DNA of 64,000 bases from Cercospora beticola (taxonomy: Eukaryota; Ascomycota; Dothideomycetes; Mycosphaerellales; Mycosphaerellaceae): positions 1,240,001 through 1,304,000 of the forward strand of contig NC_088935.1 of assembly GCF_033473495.1 (NCBI RefSeq). The letters are read 5' to 3'. Below the pieces are notes generated by a model. The model made no database searches and was not told the origin of the DNA. It saw nothing but the letters and a program-made list of their open reading frames with translations. Each line of letters opens with the position of its first letter. Within the stretch, counting starts at the first letter, position 1. A program made the position numbers and the translations under genes. This document shows, piece after piece, positions 31,586-42,914 of this stretch.

Positions 31586-33739
31586 CTAAATCGCCCAACT
31601 TCCTCTTCGTTGCGTAGTGGCCCAGTTTCCACCTGGCGCATCTGTCTTGTCAAAATTCTTCTCCTGCTTGGCCCACTCGTGGATGTATAATCTCAGGGCC
31701 AGCCAGCGTTTGCAGTCTTGTGTGGTAAGACCCTGTCCACCACCGCCTTCGAAATCTGATCCTAGACGGATGTAACCTCGTGGGCTCTGCTTGGCTTTGA
31801 CATCGTCTTCTCGAAGTTCAGACACGGGAATGCAGCTGATCTTGGACAATTCTTCGTCAAAAGGTCGAGCTAGCGAGGGATATCCGAGCGAGAGGTAATT
31901 GTACACCTGTGTGACGAAGGAATCTGGATACTCGCGTTCGATCTGAGCGGAGAGTTCCTTCTGTGTCATGAGCATGGCGTCCAAACGGTTCAAATCAACG
32001 CTCTCCGGTGGCGTGGGTGGAGCCAATGTCATGTTCGCTCCATTGCGCTGAGCGAAAGACTGCTCGAATGGATTGCCGTTGTCGGCTCGAGGAGCAGGCG
32101 TCATGAGTCCAGTAGGTCCAGCAGGCGGAGACAGTGCTTTGGAAGAAGTGTCCTCCTTGTTAATGCAGAAACCACCCCAGAGACCTTTTGCAGCTGTGCT
32201 TTTCGATGGACTCTTACTCGGCGACGATTTCTGTTCGGTCTTGTTCGCAGGTGCAGCACACCACAGTCCGCCTTTGCAAGATTCTGCATTCGACTGTTCG
32301 TTGAGATAACACATCTGCTTACGAAGTGTCTCGCAACTCTGGGTCACGTCAAATCGAGCTGGCTCAGGTGACGGGCATCGCGGGAACACCAAGTCACGCC
32401 CCAGCATCGGCGGACGAGCGCGATCGCGCATGGACGTCAACTCGCTGTCCTGCTGATGAATTGACAGCGCAGCAGCTGGATTCCACCATGGCGAGTTGTT
32501 GTTTTCTTTCTTCTTTTCTGTTGTTTTGTTGGCGTTGCGCTCCTGCTCTAATTGCTCCGCGTGGCGCTGCATTTCAAGCTGTTCCCACGGAACTCTGCCC
32601 GTGCTTTCCCTGCGCATTGCAGCGCGATTGAAGAATTCTTCCTCGTCGAAGCCTTCCCACGTCACTGGCCGATCCTCGATCTCCATCTCCTCACTGCTGT
32701 CTTGCTCGCTGTTAACATAGTGATGAACAGGTTCGTGGAAGTCAGAGTTGGGGAAAGCCGCGAGCGCTGCCTCTTGCAAGCGACGCTGGGCCTTCTTTTG
32801 TTCCAGCTGCAACAGATAATGGCTGAAGCTCTCATCCACGCTCTCGCGCATTCGCGTAGCATGCTTGTAGAACTCTTGTGGATACGACGATTCGGATGCG
32901 GTGATCGGAGAGCCTTGGCCGGGGCTGAAGGACCTGCGTGAGGACGAGCCCGAGTCGCCTTCACTTTCAGAGCTCTCGATCGTGTCGAGTTCGGGACACC
33001 GGAACGAATGCGTTCGCTCTGGTTGCACCGCAGGGCGAGCTGGTGCACTGCCATCAAATGGAGATATTGGACGTCTCATATGTGGTGGAATTTCACGGCT
33101 TCTCGAAGACGAGGCCAATTTGCTCTCATCCTCGAGGAAAGCCTCAGGGTTGCCGACCTTTTTACCTGCATGGCGCTGATGCTCCCGTGCGTGTATTACG
33201 AAACCGTCCTCCGTCTTGTAATCTTGGTAGATCTGATCGTTGGCGTCGCCTTTTCTCCTTGATCGCTTCGCGGAAGATAACACTTCGGGCTGGAATTTAC
33301 GCGACTTGGCGTGTTCGGTCGCTGCTCCAGATCCAGCGTCGCTGTGCTGACTAGTCCTGCGACTGCTGTTGCGAGACGACCGATTACTGCCGTAGCTGGT
33401 CTCTACAAGCTGTGGCTTGAAGCGTATGTGAACCCCGCTGCCACTGTCACTACGCCTGGATTCGGATTTGTCCTTGCTGCTCTTGTGCGTCGTTTCAATG
33501 GGCTGTGGGGCAAAGCGGCGTGCAGCAGGCTTTGCGTCACTCGAAGGGCTGGCAGGCTTATCTCGAGAAGACTTGGTGCTTGTCTCAATGGGCTCGGGTG
33601 CGAAGCGTCGGACCTTGGGCGGCTCCTGGTCATCGGGCGAATGCTTGCGGGCCTGCTTGGAGGATCTGGTGGTCGTCTCTACAGGCTCCGGAGCGAAACG
33701 TCGAGGTGCGTTCCGCTGCGGCGGTGGGGAGGACGACAT
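31586..33739 (-). CDS. 717-residue protein with repeated R-R-F-x-P-x-P-x-E-T motif
   Basis: Single exon, 717 residues, no signal peptide or transmembrane helix. The first 160 residues contain four clear and one weak copy of a short motif, RRFAPEPVETTTRSS-like, at residues 13, 44, 74, 105 and perhaps 147, spaced about 30 apart and separated by Ser/Lys-rich linkers. A less biased central part follows, with FYKHATRMRESVDESFSHYL and the glutamate/lysine helix LQLEQKKAQRRLQEAALAAF. The C-terminal 150 residues look folded: EREYPDSFVTQVYNYLSLGYP, RGYIRLGSDFEGGGGQGL and LALRLYIHEWAKQ. I know this as a general filamentous-fungal type but not its function. Repeats of this form usually bind one partner several times (inference). 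Confidence 0.78.
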   Translation of the reverse strand: MSSSPPPQRNAPRRFAPEPVETTTRSSKQARKHSPDDQEPPKVRRFAPEPIETSTKSSRDKPASPSSDAKPAARRFAPQPIETTHKSSKDKSESRRSDSGSGVHIRFKPQLVETSYGSNRSSRNSSRRTSQHSDAGSGAATEHAKSRKFQPEVLSSAKRSRRKGDANDQIYQDYKTEDGFVIHAREHQRHAGKKVGNPEAFLEDESKLASSSRSREIPPHMRRPISPFDGSAPARPAVQPERTHSFRCPELDTIESSESEGDSGSSSRRSFSPGQGSPITASESSYPQEFYKHATRMRESVDESFSHYLLQLEQKKAQRRLQEAALAAFPNSDFHEPVHHYVNSEQDSSEEMEIEDRPVTWEGFDEEEFFNRAAMRRESTGRVPWEQLEMQRHAEQLEQERNANKTTEKKKENNNSPWWNPAAALSIHQQDSELTSMRDRARPPMLGRDLVFPRCPSPEPARFDVTQSCETLRKQMCYLNEQSNAESCKGGLWCAAPANKTEQKSSPSKSPSKSTAAKGLWGGFCINKEDTSSKALSPPAGPTGLMTPAPRADNGNPFEQSFAQRNGANMTLAPPTPPESVDLNRLDAMLMTQKELSAQIEREYPDSFVTQVYNYLSLGYPSLARPFDEELSKISCIPVSELREDDVKAKQSPRGYIRLGSDFEGGGGQGLTTQDCKRWLALRLYIHEWAKQEKNFDKTDAPGGNWATTQRRGSWAI

Positions 33740-36122
33740 GTCGTGTTGGCGGGCACAGGGCCCAAGCGTTGTGGAAGGACGGAGCAGTGCTCATGCGCGT
33801 GGAGGGTTCGCGGTGTGAGAGCCGACCAGGCTGGACTGGGGAAGTGCGAGCAGCGACGTCGGGCTTGGAGATTGGAGATTGTGTGCGGATGGTGTGTGCG
33901 GTGCGGTGTGCAGTGCGTGCGAGCTCCACGACGACAGGTCGACGATACTGGCGAGGCCAATGGAACAATCGCGGCTGCTCGTTGAGGATGACGATGGTCA
34001 GGTGAGATCAACAGGGTGCAGCGCAGCGCTGGAGCTCGTTTTCGCTCTAGGCGTGGCCGTGTTCCAGGAGTCAACGTCGCCGCGAAACAGATCGTGTATT
34101 TGGGTAGGATGGCTCTCGCTGGCAGAGCAATAGAGGTTCAACAGCGCCAGACAATTAATGAAGAGAATTGAAAGTATGTAAGTCTGGGCCAGGTATAAAG
34201 TGGATGAGGTGGCGCTGGTGGGCCACGCACCCCAAGCCCACACGATCGACAGCAAATGTAAATGCACGAGAACTCAGCAGCAGCAGCGGCCAGCAGAACA
34301 GAGTCGAGACGCTGAGGTGCTGCTGCTCCCTCTCCTCCACGATCGAGCTGCCTCCGATCTGACAGCGCTGCGCATAGCTGTGTGCATCAGCGGCCACTCA
34401 GCGCGCTCGGAAAGATACGGTCCAGCGCTCTCCATGCTGCTGGTGCATGCCTCTCCTGCTCTGCTGCCCACGGGCAGGCGGCACAAGCCAGATGGCGTCC
34501 ACCCACCGCACCTAACGCCTGTAGGGTGAAAGTCTGCTTCAGCCACGAGTTGGAAATTGTGCGCTGAAACGAAAGCACCCGATGACGAGCCTCCTTATTC
34601 CCTCCATGTGAAGTCCTCATGCCCGGCGACCACGGAGCATCATCATCACCAGATGGAAGTGCAGCGCCCTCGCTGCCTCGGCCAGTGTCGATCACTTTCA
34701 CTCCCTCTGCTGTAGTATCATACACCGACCACAGAGCTCGCCTGCTGCAATATCCACGCCTCACACCGTCTTTTCGCGTGGACAGCGGCCCATCATACTC
34801 AGCAAGTGCGCGCACGTCTCACGCGCGGCATCCTGCTCACAGTACCACGGCTTGCCTGCCTCGAACACGTGCGCGCCATCACAAACCGCCAACCACGCAC
34901 GGTCATCACGTTGGCGTCGGCAAAGTCACCAGGACACCTCCTTTTACATACAAGATATCTGAAGACGCGGCATCGCGATGGCAGAAGAAGTCCGAGGTTC
35001 AAGTTCGGCGATGCTCGTCTTCATCAAAAGGATGCAAAAGTATATCTGATGCATGTGCTGTGATGCTTGTAGCTTATACATTTCGGGTCGAACCGGAATA
35101 GTCTCATGCACAGGGCGAGCTACAGCATTCTGCTCTCACAATAATGATGAATGCAGGTCGGAGGTAGGAAGGCGGAGTGCCATCTGTCGTCGAATCTGAT
35201 CGTTCCCAATGGCGCCTATACGGTCCCGCCTTCATTCAAAAAATGGGCACCAACGTCGCATCGAGCTGCAGTCCCTCACCGTTCTCCTGTAGATGGGGCT
35301 GCCTTGAGAGTTGGGCGAAGCTGTGACATCTCAGTTTATTACTGTGGCCGGATACCCATTAAGTCAGTAACAGTTCGCTCCCGCGACTCGAAACACGTAA
35401 GGCGAGCAAGGCACATCGATCTTCGATGCAGCACAATTGGGTGAATGAGTGCAAGCAGCCAAGATATACTTTGCAGCGTTCCTCCCCTTTCTGGTCCTGC
35501 TATCTTGCACTGGTGTACACGTCTGAGTGCCATCGATCTTTTCAGTCCACAGCTATCGTTGACAAGCGCCTTCTAGTAGTGAAGCAACCTCGCTCAATCT
35601 TCTTGAACAGACACTCAATCACCTTTACCTACTTGCGTCCCGAATCATCGACTATCACTTGCTCGACTCGTATCCTCCACAGAATACAAACCCTTCTTCA
35701 TCCAATGGCCAGGTTCCCCACACTTTCAGCGTCCGCTCCCACGTCTTCGAGAAGTCTGAAATGCAAGCCCGATGGCTGAGGACATGGGTTGACACTTAAC
35801 GCGTACTTATCTCAACACTAATCAGCACAAGCTGTCTCAACATCGGAAAGTATTGTCGACTACAGATTCGAGCGCAAGGCTGCTCAATCCGGAGCATACT
35901 GCGGTCCGGTGACGAGGGAGCGAACGATGGAACGGATCTCGGAGCGGGCAGTCCGGAGGTATCCGCTAGTTACACACAGATTGCCTTCAACGGCAATTCC
36001 AATACCACAATCTATCAAGTTTGATGCCTTTGAAAATTGATCGCAAAGTATCATCTGCCTCTGCGCAACCCATCTGAGCATCGTGTACTCACCATTGTGT
36101 CAACACGGCTCGCACATCCGAC
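33740..36122. other. Intergenic, 2.4 kb without a supported gene
   Basis: The longest gap in the window, between two minus-strand genes. Short open frames (for example 34619-35101 and 35426-35779) lack introns, domains or matching codon use. A pyrimidine-rich, A-containing stretch at 35590-35705 resembles a fungal 5' leader, but the ATG that follows opens only 24 codons. A long promoter or an unrecognised non-coding transcript is possible. Confidence 0.4.
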
Positions 36123-39100
36123 TCAGAAATCCCGATATGCCACAATAACGCCTCCCCAACTCCCACTATTTGTATCCTGCGTGGCCAAAACCGTACCATT
36201 CGAATCAGAAATCATATTCAGCACAGATTTCGTATCTGCACGTGGTAGAACCAGCAACGTCAGCCATTCGTCTTTTTGGTACGGAAGACATCATCAGCAG
36301 GTGGCTTACTCAGATTGTACAACGCAACGTCGTTATCGCTTTGCAATTCATCGTCTAGCTCCACGATGTTGATTTGACAGGAACCGTTGGGACCTGCGCA
36401 TGCGCCATAGTTTGGTCCATCTATGCATATAGTCAGCGTTATCGCATCTTTCGGAGTCAATTGCTGAGTGTTGAGGAATCTAACTTACTGAAGAATACCC
36501 AGAATCCCATCCCATACAGATGCAGCTCCTCGGTTTCGTCACCGAGAATGCGGAGAGCCCATTGCATGTAGCACTGAGAAACATTCTGTTGGCAATTGGA
36601 GAAGTCGGGATCGTTCCAGGTTGCTGCGTCTGGTACCCATGGAGCAGGTGCTCGGGGAGATGGCTGCCAGTATGGTGATTCGACTTGCATCAGAGCGGCG
36701 TAGACATGTTTGGCGTTCTCGAATTGGTATCTATGCAACCCGATCAGCAAGAATGTATTTTCATGTAGAAGAGTCGTGACTTACGCGTAGAAAACGTGGT
36801 GTTCCGATCCTGTACCAACTAGCCAGGTCGGACCTTGCGACACAGAGTACAGCCCTCTCCCAGTGCCAATCTGCTGATTGTAGGAATCGTCCAAATCGTG
36901 ATCAGCGGTCCACAACCAACTGTTTTCGATGTAGGTTGAGCTCGTCTCTCTCAGGTGCATGATCATGAAGGTCGCTTTGCAAGGTTTGCTGATTTCCTGG
37001 CACGAGGTTTGGAGAAGTGAATCTCGCGCTCCGCCAATGCGATAGTCTGCCAGCACCGAAGTGAAACATTAGCATCACTTGTCCGTGAAGCATAGATCCG
37101 CCTTGGGCTGTACGTACGAACGTTGTGAAAAGATACGTCTCCTTGATGCTCTCCGGCCATGTTGACTTCGACTACGATGAGACCAGGTAGAACGTCTGCA
37201 ACGGAGAAGAGAAGATCGCTAAATTCTGCAACACCTCTTTCACCAGGCTGTCCGACTCGCAACATGGGCTGAGGGTCACCTTCGTTGGCGAAACGATCTC
37301 CGGATGCAGTGATCACCGACAGCACTTGGCCAACGAGGCGACTGCCAGGTGGCACTATAGGTCAGCGAGCACAATATCAGCGATTGCCCATGATGTCGGC
37401 CAGCTCGTTATTGAGATATCATACCATATAATGTATCGGTCACCACGTACACGCCCTATTGCGACATTCAGTCAGCAAATCTTGAAACCGGTGCTGTAGG
37501 CTCAGGACAGCATACATGAGGGAAGAAAGTGACTTTGTTACAGTCCGCGTTTGCGAGCAGAGCCTGCTGGATAGCCTGAGTATCACTATCACGTGTCAGT
37601 TCTGTAGTACAGCAGTAATTGCCGTTAGGGAGGCAAGAGCGCATGCATCTCACTCAGTGACGCCGTCACCAGCAGCCCCGGCGTCCTTGACGGAAGCAAA
37701 CGCGGACAGTGGCAAAGCTGTGTATTGTGGCTGGGTTTTGGTGAAATAGCGTCCGTTCTCGTCAACCAAACTGCCGTCTCGATGAATAGGTCGGATCAAG
37801 CTGCCGTTAGTCGCCGAAATCATGCTGCCATTCGTTCTGTCCGCATTTCCAAGAACATAACTCTTGCCCCAAAGATCTCGAATAAATTTCTCGCGTCCAT
37901 CTACGCGAAGAATCGGGCCGGAACTGTATGTTTCCAGGTTCTCGAGCATGACTGAGGTACTTGCATTGACCATCACACCACATCCATCGCAGACACTGTC
38001 CAGAAGACTAATGGAGCCCCCTGGAACGTCATTGACGCCAGCGTCGACACATATTTCAACATTGGAGCAGTAGATGTCTTGCATAGTTACCGTGAAAGCG
38101 TGCTTCACAGCGATGGCTGTTTTCACGTTGTCGAATCGCAAATTCCTTAACGCGTACTATGTCTGAGTTAGCACAAATCCCGACGGAAGGTGAATAACTT
38201 TACTTGTTGGTTGTTGTATTCAAGTCCAATGAATCCGCCTGAGAAGGTCAGGTCGCCCTGAAAGAAGTCTTCGTCAGCAAGGTCGCCAGTGCAAAGCCCT
38301 TGTCCTGCAAGCACATACCATGAAGAGCCCGCTTCCACCTCCTGAACTGCCACCGTCCATATGGATACCAATATGCTGACTGTCTCTTGGCATGGTGAAG
38401 TTGACGTTCAGCAGATTTGTCGCCTGTGACACAGCCCAGTTGAGGCCGAAGATGGTCTTGTTGGACGCCACGTCCGTCGAGTCGAGGACGATGTTGCGAA
38501 TGCCAATGTAGAAATTTGTGGTACTTTGCAAGGCAAAATCAAACGCCGACATGAGCTGAGTGCCATTTCTCATGATAGGCGAGGCTTTGATGACGGGGGG
38601 TTCCAGAGCATCGCCAATGATCTGTGTACCAATCCATAGCTGGACTGTGGATGATATGATGTAGGTGCCCGAAGGAATGTAGATCAATGCTGGCTGACCA
38701 GTGCTACCTACACGACTCAGTTAGTTGCTGTTGATACTTGTACTGTTCATCGCACTCGCCTGCTCTGCCCTTTCCACCTCCCATACGACTTTGGCTGCTC
38801 TAACATTAGCGAATGTCATCGCGCTCGCTGATGAGCTACGCACTCTGAGACAGCGCGATTGAAAGCGTCTGTGTCGTCTGTTTGACCATCTCCCTTTGCC
38901 CCATAGTCCTTCACATTTCTGAAAATCCGATAGTTTTCGCCATTCACCAGGAAAGGAGAACGACCATCGTCCTTTGCAGGTAGATTCGGAAGCCAATATT
39001 GCCCCGATGGATAAGACTGTGACGCAGGACAACCACCCGGCCCAGGTGCAAAATCTAGACCGGAGGAGGATGAATGGCTTCTATTCGTATCATCGTACTT

Positions 39101-39229
39101 GCCACCATTTTGTGTCACTGCCGCGTGCAAATGATTATGGCTGGGATGTCCCTGGCGCTGTGCTGAGACTGAATACTGCAAAAGGAACGAAGCTATGCAA
39201 ACGAGCGACTGGAACGAAAGAGGAAGCAT
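36123..39229 (-). CDS. Secreted GH55-type exo-beta-1,3-glucanase (pectate-lyase-like fold)
   Basis: Twelve exons on the minus strand: 38844-39229, 38760-38797, 38319-38707, 38204-38257, 37654-38156, 37516-37585, 37425-37455, 37118-37354, 36785-37046, 36489-36730, 36310-36420, 36123-36235; 811 residues. Residues 1-23 form a signal peptide. Two half-domains each start with the beta-helix entry motif: NVKDYGAKGDGQTDDTDAFN and VKDAGAAGDGVTDDTQAIQ, as in GH55. Other landmarks are QPALIYIPSGTY, VTFFPHGVYVVTDTLY, VPPGSRLVGQVLSV, LWTADHDLDD, GLYSVSQGPTWLVGTGSEHHVFY and MQVESPYWQPSPRAP. GH55 enzymes release glucose from beta-1,3-glucan outside the cell (family knowledge). Intron 2 appears to be GC-AG. 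Confidence 0.9.
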
Positions 39230-39736
39230 GCTGTGAGAGTAGAAAAGGAAATGCTGCGGATACAGATTGGAGAAGATCGTGGTTGCCGCAATGCCCTAGG
39301 GCGAGATTGGAGGTCAGGAACGGATCCATGGTATCCCTGTCAGTGCGCAGGCTGCGTGCGACACCGTGTTGTACGACCCGGAGACGCGTTCTTCCGTTGA
39401 CGAGTATCAGCCGCGATGGACTGTCAATCCGCAGTGAGCGACGTGACTGAGGATTCCATGACATGAGTAGTTGCAGTATGGAGATGTGGTTGGCTGTCAC
39501 TGCCCTGGCAAGCGTGTTCTGGTTTGGATGACAAAGAGGAAAGTGCATGGCGCAAACGCCGGCTGCTGCCGACTGTCCATCTCAATCTTTCCCTCACCTG
39601 CTTTGCCAACGACTTCTCATCCCCACAATCTCTATACACACGAGGAAAAACACCAAATCCATCAAAATGAGCACTCTATGCCGTAATCTGGCTTGGTCTG
39701 CCGCCCGTACACACGTGCCAGCCACCCACACCACAC
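39230..39736. other. Upstream region of the GH55 gene
   Basis: 507 bp between two minus-strand genes. It has no intron-compatible frame and presumably holds the GH55 promoter and the permease 3' UTR. Confidence 0.45.
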
Positions 39737-41926
39737 CTATTCCTGCTTGACCAGCGACGCGGGAGAGATGTACTTTTGGCGTCCTCCTCCTAGCATGTAG
39801 TATGCCAGAGCCAACAAGCAAGTCGCACCAAAAATCACCTGCGAACAGAGATGTCCCAGTTAGCATCGAAGCAGATCAGTCAGCCGCGAATGAGTCACTT
39901 ACGATGGCCCAATTGAAGCTCTCGACCCACTGCTCGTTGCCGTGGATGACATCTGTCGGGAAGAAAGAGAACACGAAAACGATCACCAGAAATGCGAGTG
40001 ATATGTCGTTAATCACAGCACCATAACGTCCGAGCGACCAGCGTGCCGGTAGGAGCTCCTCGCCGCGGAATCTTTTCAGCCGGATGCAACCAATGGAGAC
40101 GATGTACGAGAAGCCGAGGGCAGCATTAGAAACACCGACCACGGCGTTGAACGCTGTACCCGAGCCGAAGTTGGTCGCGGAGCTGTTCACCAGGATTAGC
40201 GGAGGTTTCTTCTTGTCCACAGACATCCGGTACTCACACCACTGCAGCTACCAGCCCGACGCACAGAATCGCGTTAGTGGGAATGTCCACCCCGGGCTTC
40301 ACGAAGCGGATCCATTTCGAGAACGGAAAGCCCTGCAAATCTTAGTTATGCGTCTTCACTGATTGTTTTGGCACCTACTTGATCCCTCGAGAACGCCCAG
40401 ACCTGTCTCGAAGCACTAGCTGTGGTAGTTACGGTTGAGAAGAAGAGCAGTACCACCAACATTGCGCCGAGCACACAGGTCGCTGCCCTCGATCCAGTGG
40501 CATTGAGTAACACCTCGATGATGGGGAAGTCTGTATCCATGCTCACGAGTCTTTCAATATCTTGAATGCAGAAACAGAAACTGATGAGCATCGTGACGCC
40601 GAGTATGCCATTCAGTACCGTCGCCCACATCATCGCACGAGGTAGCTGCAGGGATGCATCCTTCAATTCTTCCGACATGTGCGCTCCGGCGTCAGGTCCA
40701 ATGAAGCACCAGACTGGCGTAGCTAACCCGACGAGGCAAGAAAGACCAGTGCTACCCCAACCTCCGCCGTCGTGGAACTCGCCGAAGACACGTTCGGCCG
40801 GTGCGTGATCAGCCATGATCCAGAAAACCAAGAGAAAGACCTGAGTTTTGTCAGAATGGTAAGGAGTATCTCGGAAACTTGCTTACGAAGAACCCCAGAA
40901 CATGGACGAATAGCAATATACCTTCCGCCAGCGGCAATTGCTGGGCGCAGAAGATGTTGAAACCGACGCAGAGAACGAGGAAGCAGTAAAGCAGCAGCGT
41001 AGCCTGATACAAGCGCGATACGTCCGCTTCAGGATGCATCAGAAGAATCATCGTTTGCACCATGCCAGCTAGCTGGACGCAACAAGAAGGCACTCCGGCG
41101 ATCCAGCCAAGGCAGCAGCACCACCCAACAACGTAACTGAGTGGCTTCTGTAAAGACGGAGGAGCGAACTCGGATACCCTGGACGTGGAGGCCAGATTAG
41201 CGAAACTCGATTGCGTCAAACAGCCCGCCTTGGATGCTGGATAATTTACCAATGATACTATCCGTGAGTCAGCGTCGATAATGCAATACCGCATGCGGAG
41301 CCGACCATTCGCAAACTCACCTGTCCACCGGCTGTCGGCGCCATTGAAGCCATCTCAGCTAGTGACGCGATCATACAGAGCATCAGCAGCCATACGGCGA
41401 TCGTGCACCAAATGACGCCAGCAGTGCTAACAAGTAGATGATGAAGGTAAGCGGGTGTGTCAGATGAATATCTTTGGGAGTGTATGCCACCCAATGATCA
41501 GACTCACCCGCCGTTATACAGTCCGAACCAGTTCGCGAGAAGCACGTTCTCCCACGTTGCTTGCAATATCGTCACAAAGCCGACAATTCCTGAAAAGCAT
41601 AGCCAATGAGCGCTACGACCTCGACGTTTTTTTCTCGAACATACCAACGAATTTGAAGTTGCGCTCCGTCTATGTCAGCCGCATTTGAGTCAGACATTGG
41701 TCGCTGTCACTCACACGCAGTTCCTGTTTCTTACCTGCGCACGATATGGAATGTCAGCCATCACGCACCAAGCCAACGTCCCAAGTCAGATTATCGACTC
41801 ACCCATCCTGGACATTTCATAGCCATCAGTTATGGTGCCGCCCTTCTTCTCGACGGCAGCAGTCTCGACTTCATGGATGCTCCGAACGGAAATTCCATCT
41901 TCTGGCTTCCTGTCTGGTGCCATCAT
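39737..41926 (-). CDS. Amino-acid/choline-type permease (APC superfamily, fungal ACT group)
   Basis: Eleven exons on the minus strand: 41803-41926, 41715-41734, 41645-41669, 41508-41589, 41321-41426, 41250-41257, 40887-41178, 40379-40840, 40238-40332, 39903-40182, 39737-39838; 531 residues. The order of motifs fits Hnm1/Uga4-type permeases: RNFKFVGIVGFVTILQATWENVL, STAGVIWCTIAVW-like helix, LAEMASMAPTAGGQYHWVSEF, CLVGLATPVWCFIGPDAGAHMSEE, TTTASASRQVWAFSRDQGFPFSKW. About 12 hydrophobic segments are present. Members import choline, GABA or amino acids at the plasma membrane; the substrate is not decidable here. The Y-H-W of the conserved motif depends on an 8-nt exon. Confidence 0.9.
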
Positions 41927-42914
41927 TTTGTAGCTCTTCTTTCGATCAAAGGAATATGATAGGAAGAAGTAGCACAGCAAAAGGAAGCGGCACGAACGAC
42001 GGAAGTTCAGGGACTTCTTGAATGTCGATTCACGAATCTGGATGCCGAGCAAGGTCCGTTAGCCACATGCATTTCGTACAACACATAGGCCCGTCGTTTC
42101 TTGTGGAGGGCGGAAGCGAGTTGCCGAGACCGTCACTCTTTGTACAGAGTGCCGAGCTGCAGCGGCATTGTGGCGGCCGTATTTTCCTGCTTCTTTGCGC
42201 AGATACGACAAGGCGGACAGGCGTGCGAGGTAACGCGGGCGGCACATTGCAGAGACACTTATTAATATTGCCTCATCTTTTTGCGCTTGACAGGTCGTCT
42301 GCATGGAGTAACTGCTGCCCTTGCAGATAAAACCCTGTATCACCGCCTGGGCTGGAGTCGGTTTCTGGGACTGTGCGACGTAGCACAGACATCGTCCCGC
42401 GGGCCACAGTAGCACAGAACTGCAGCTACTGCTTTCGAAGATCATCACTGCAGTAGTAGCTATGCAATCACTCTATGGCACCAGACTCATTTGTTTGCTG
42501 ATAGCGTCTAGATCCGATCCGCCTTTTGGCGTTTCCATGAACATTCGAGGCCCGGCCCAAGGACATCCTTCTACTCCAACCTCTGTTGTTAGCAAGAGAG
42601 ACCACGAGCAATGGGCGGCCATGCACCTCGCCGCCGTCTCGAGCAGCACAACGTTTGCCGCTTTCTGCAGTGGCCCTCCATGCTGTTACACGGCACTAGG
42701 CCGCACATTGTGACACTGAAACCCATCCATCTCCTTGACGATTGTCTCTCTCAAGAGCTCGAGAAGCCTGCAATGAACACACCTTCGGTCCACTCTCCCC
42801 TCCCAAGATCTGTCCGCTTGCTCGGTTCTCATTTGCGTTCTTTGTGCGGAGCCTTGCAATCTCAACAGCAGGTGGTCGTCTCAATCCTTGGTTCGCCCAA
42901 GCAATTGATGAAGC
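41927..42914. other. Divergent upstream region, permease / rhodopsin-type gene
   Basis: 988 bp between divergent start codons. AT-rich ttattaatattg at 42259 could serve as a core promoter. A frame at 42742-42948 runs into the next gene but has no supported content. Confidence 0.45.

Noticed and set aside
34275..34328. CAG-rich and CTG-rich arms that could fold into a hairpin
   Set aside because: Arms pair over only about nine bases of simple repeat; no sign of an RNA gene, terminator or operator.
35330..35430. tRNA-like impression from gactcgaa and nearby short stems
   Set aside because: No proper A and B boxes at the right distance and no cloverleaf; no tRNA was found anywhere in the window.
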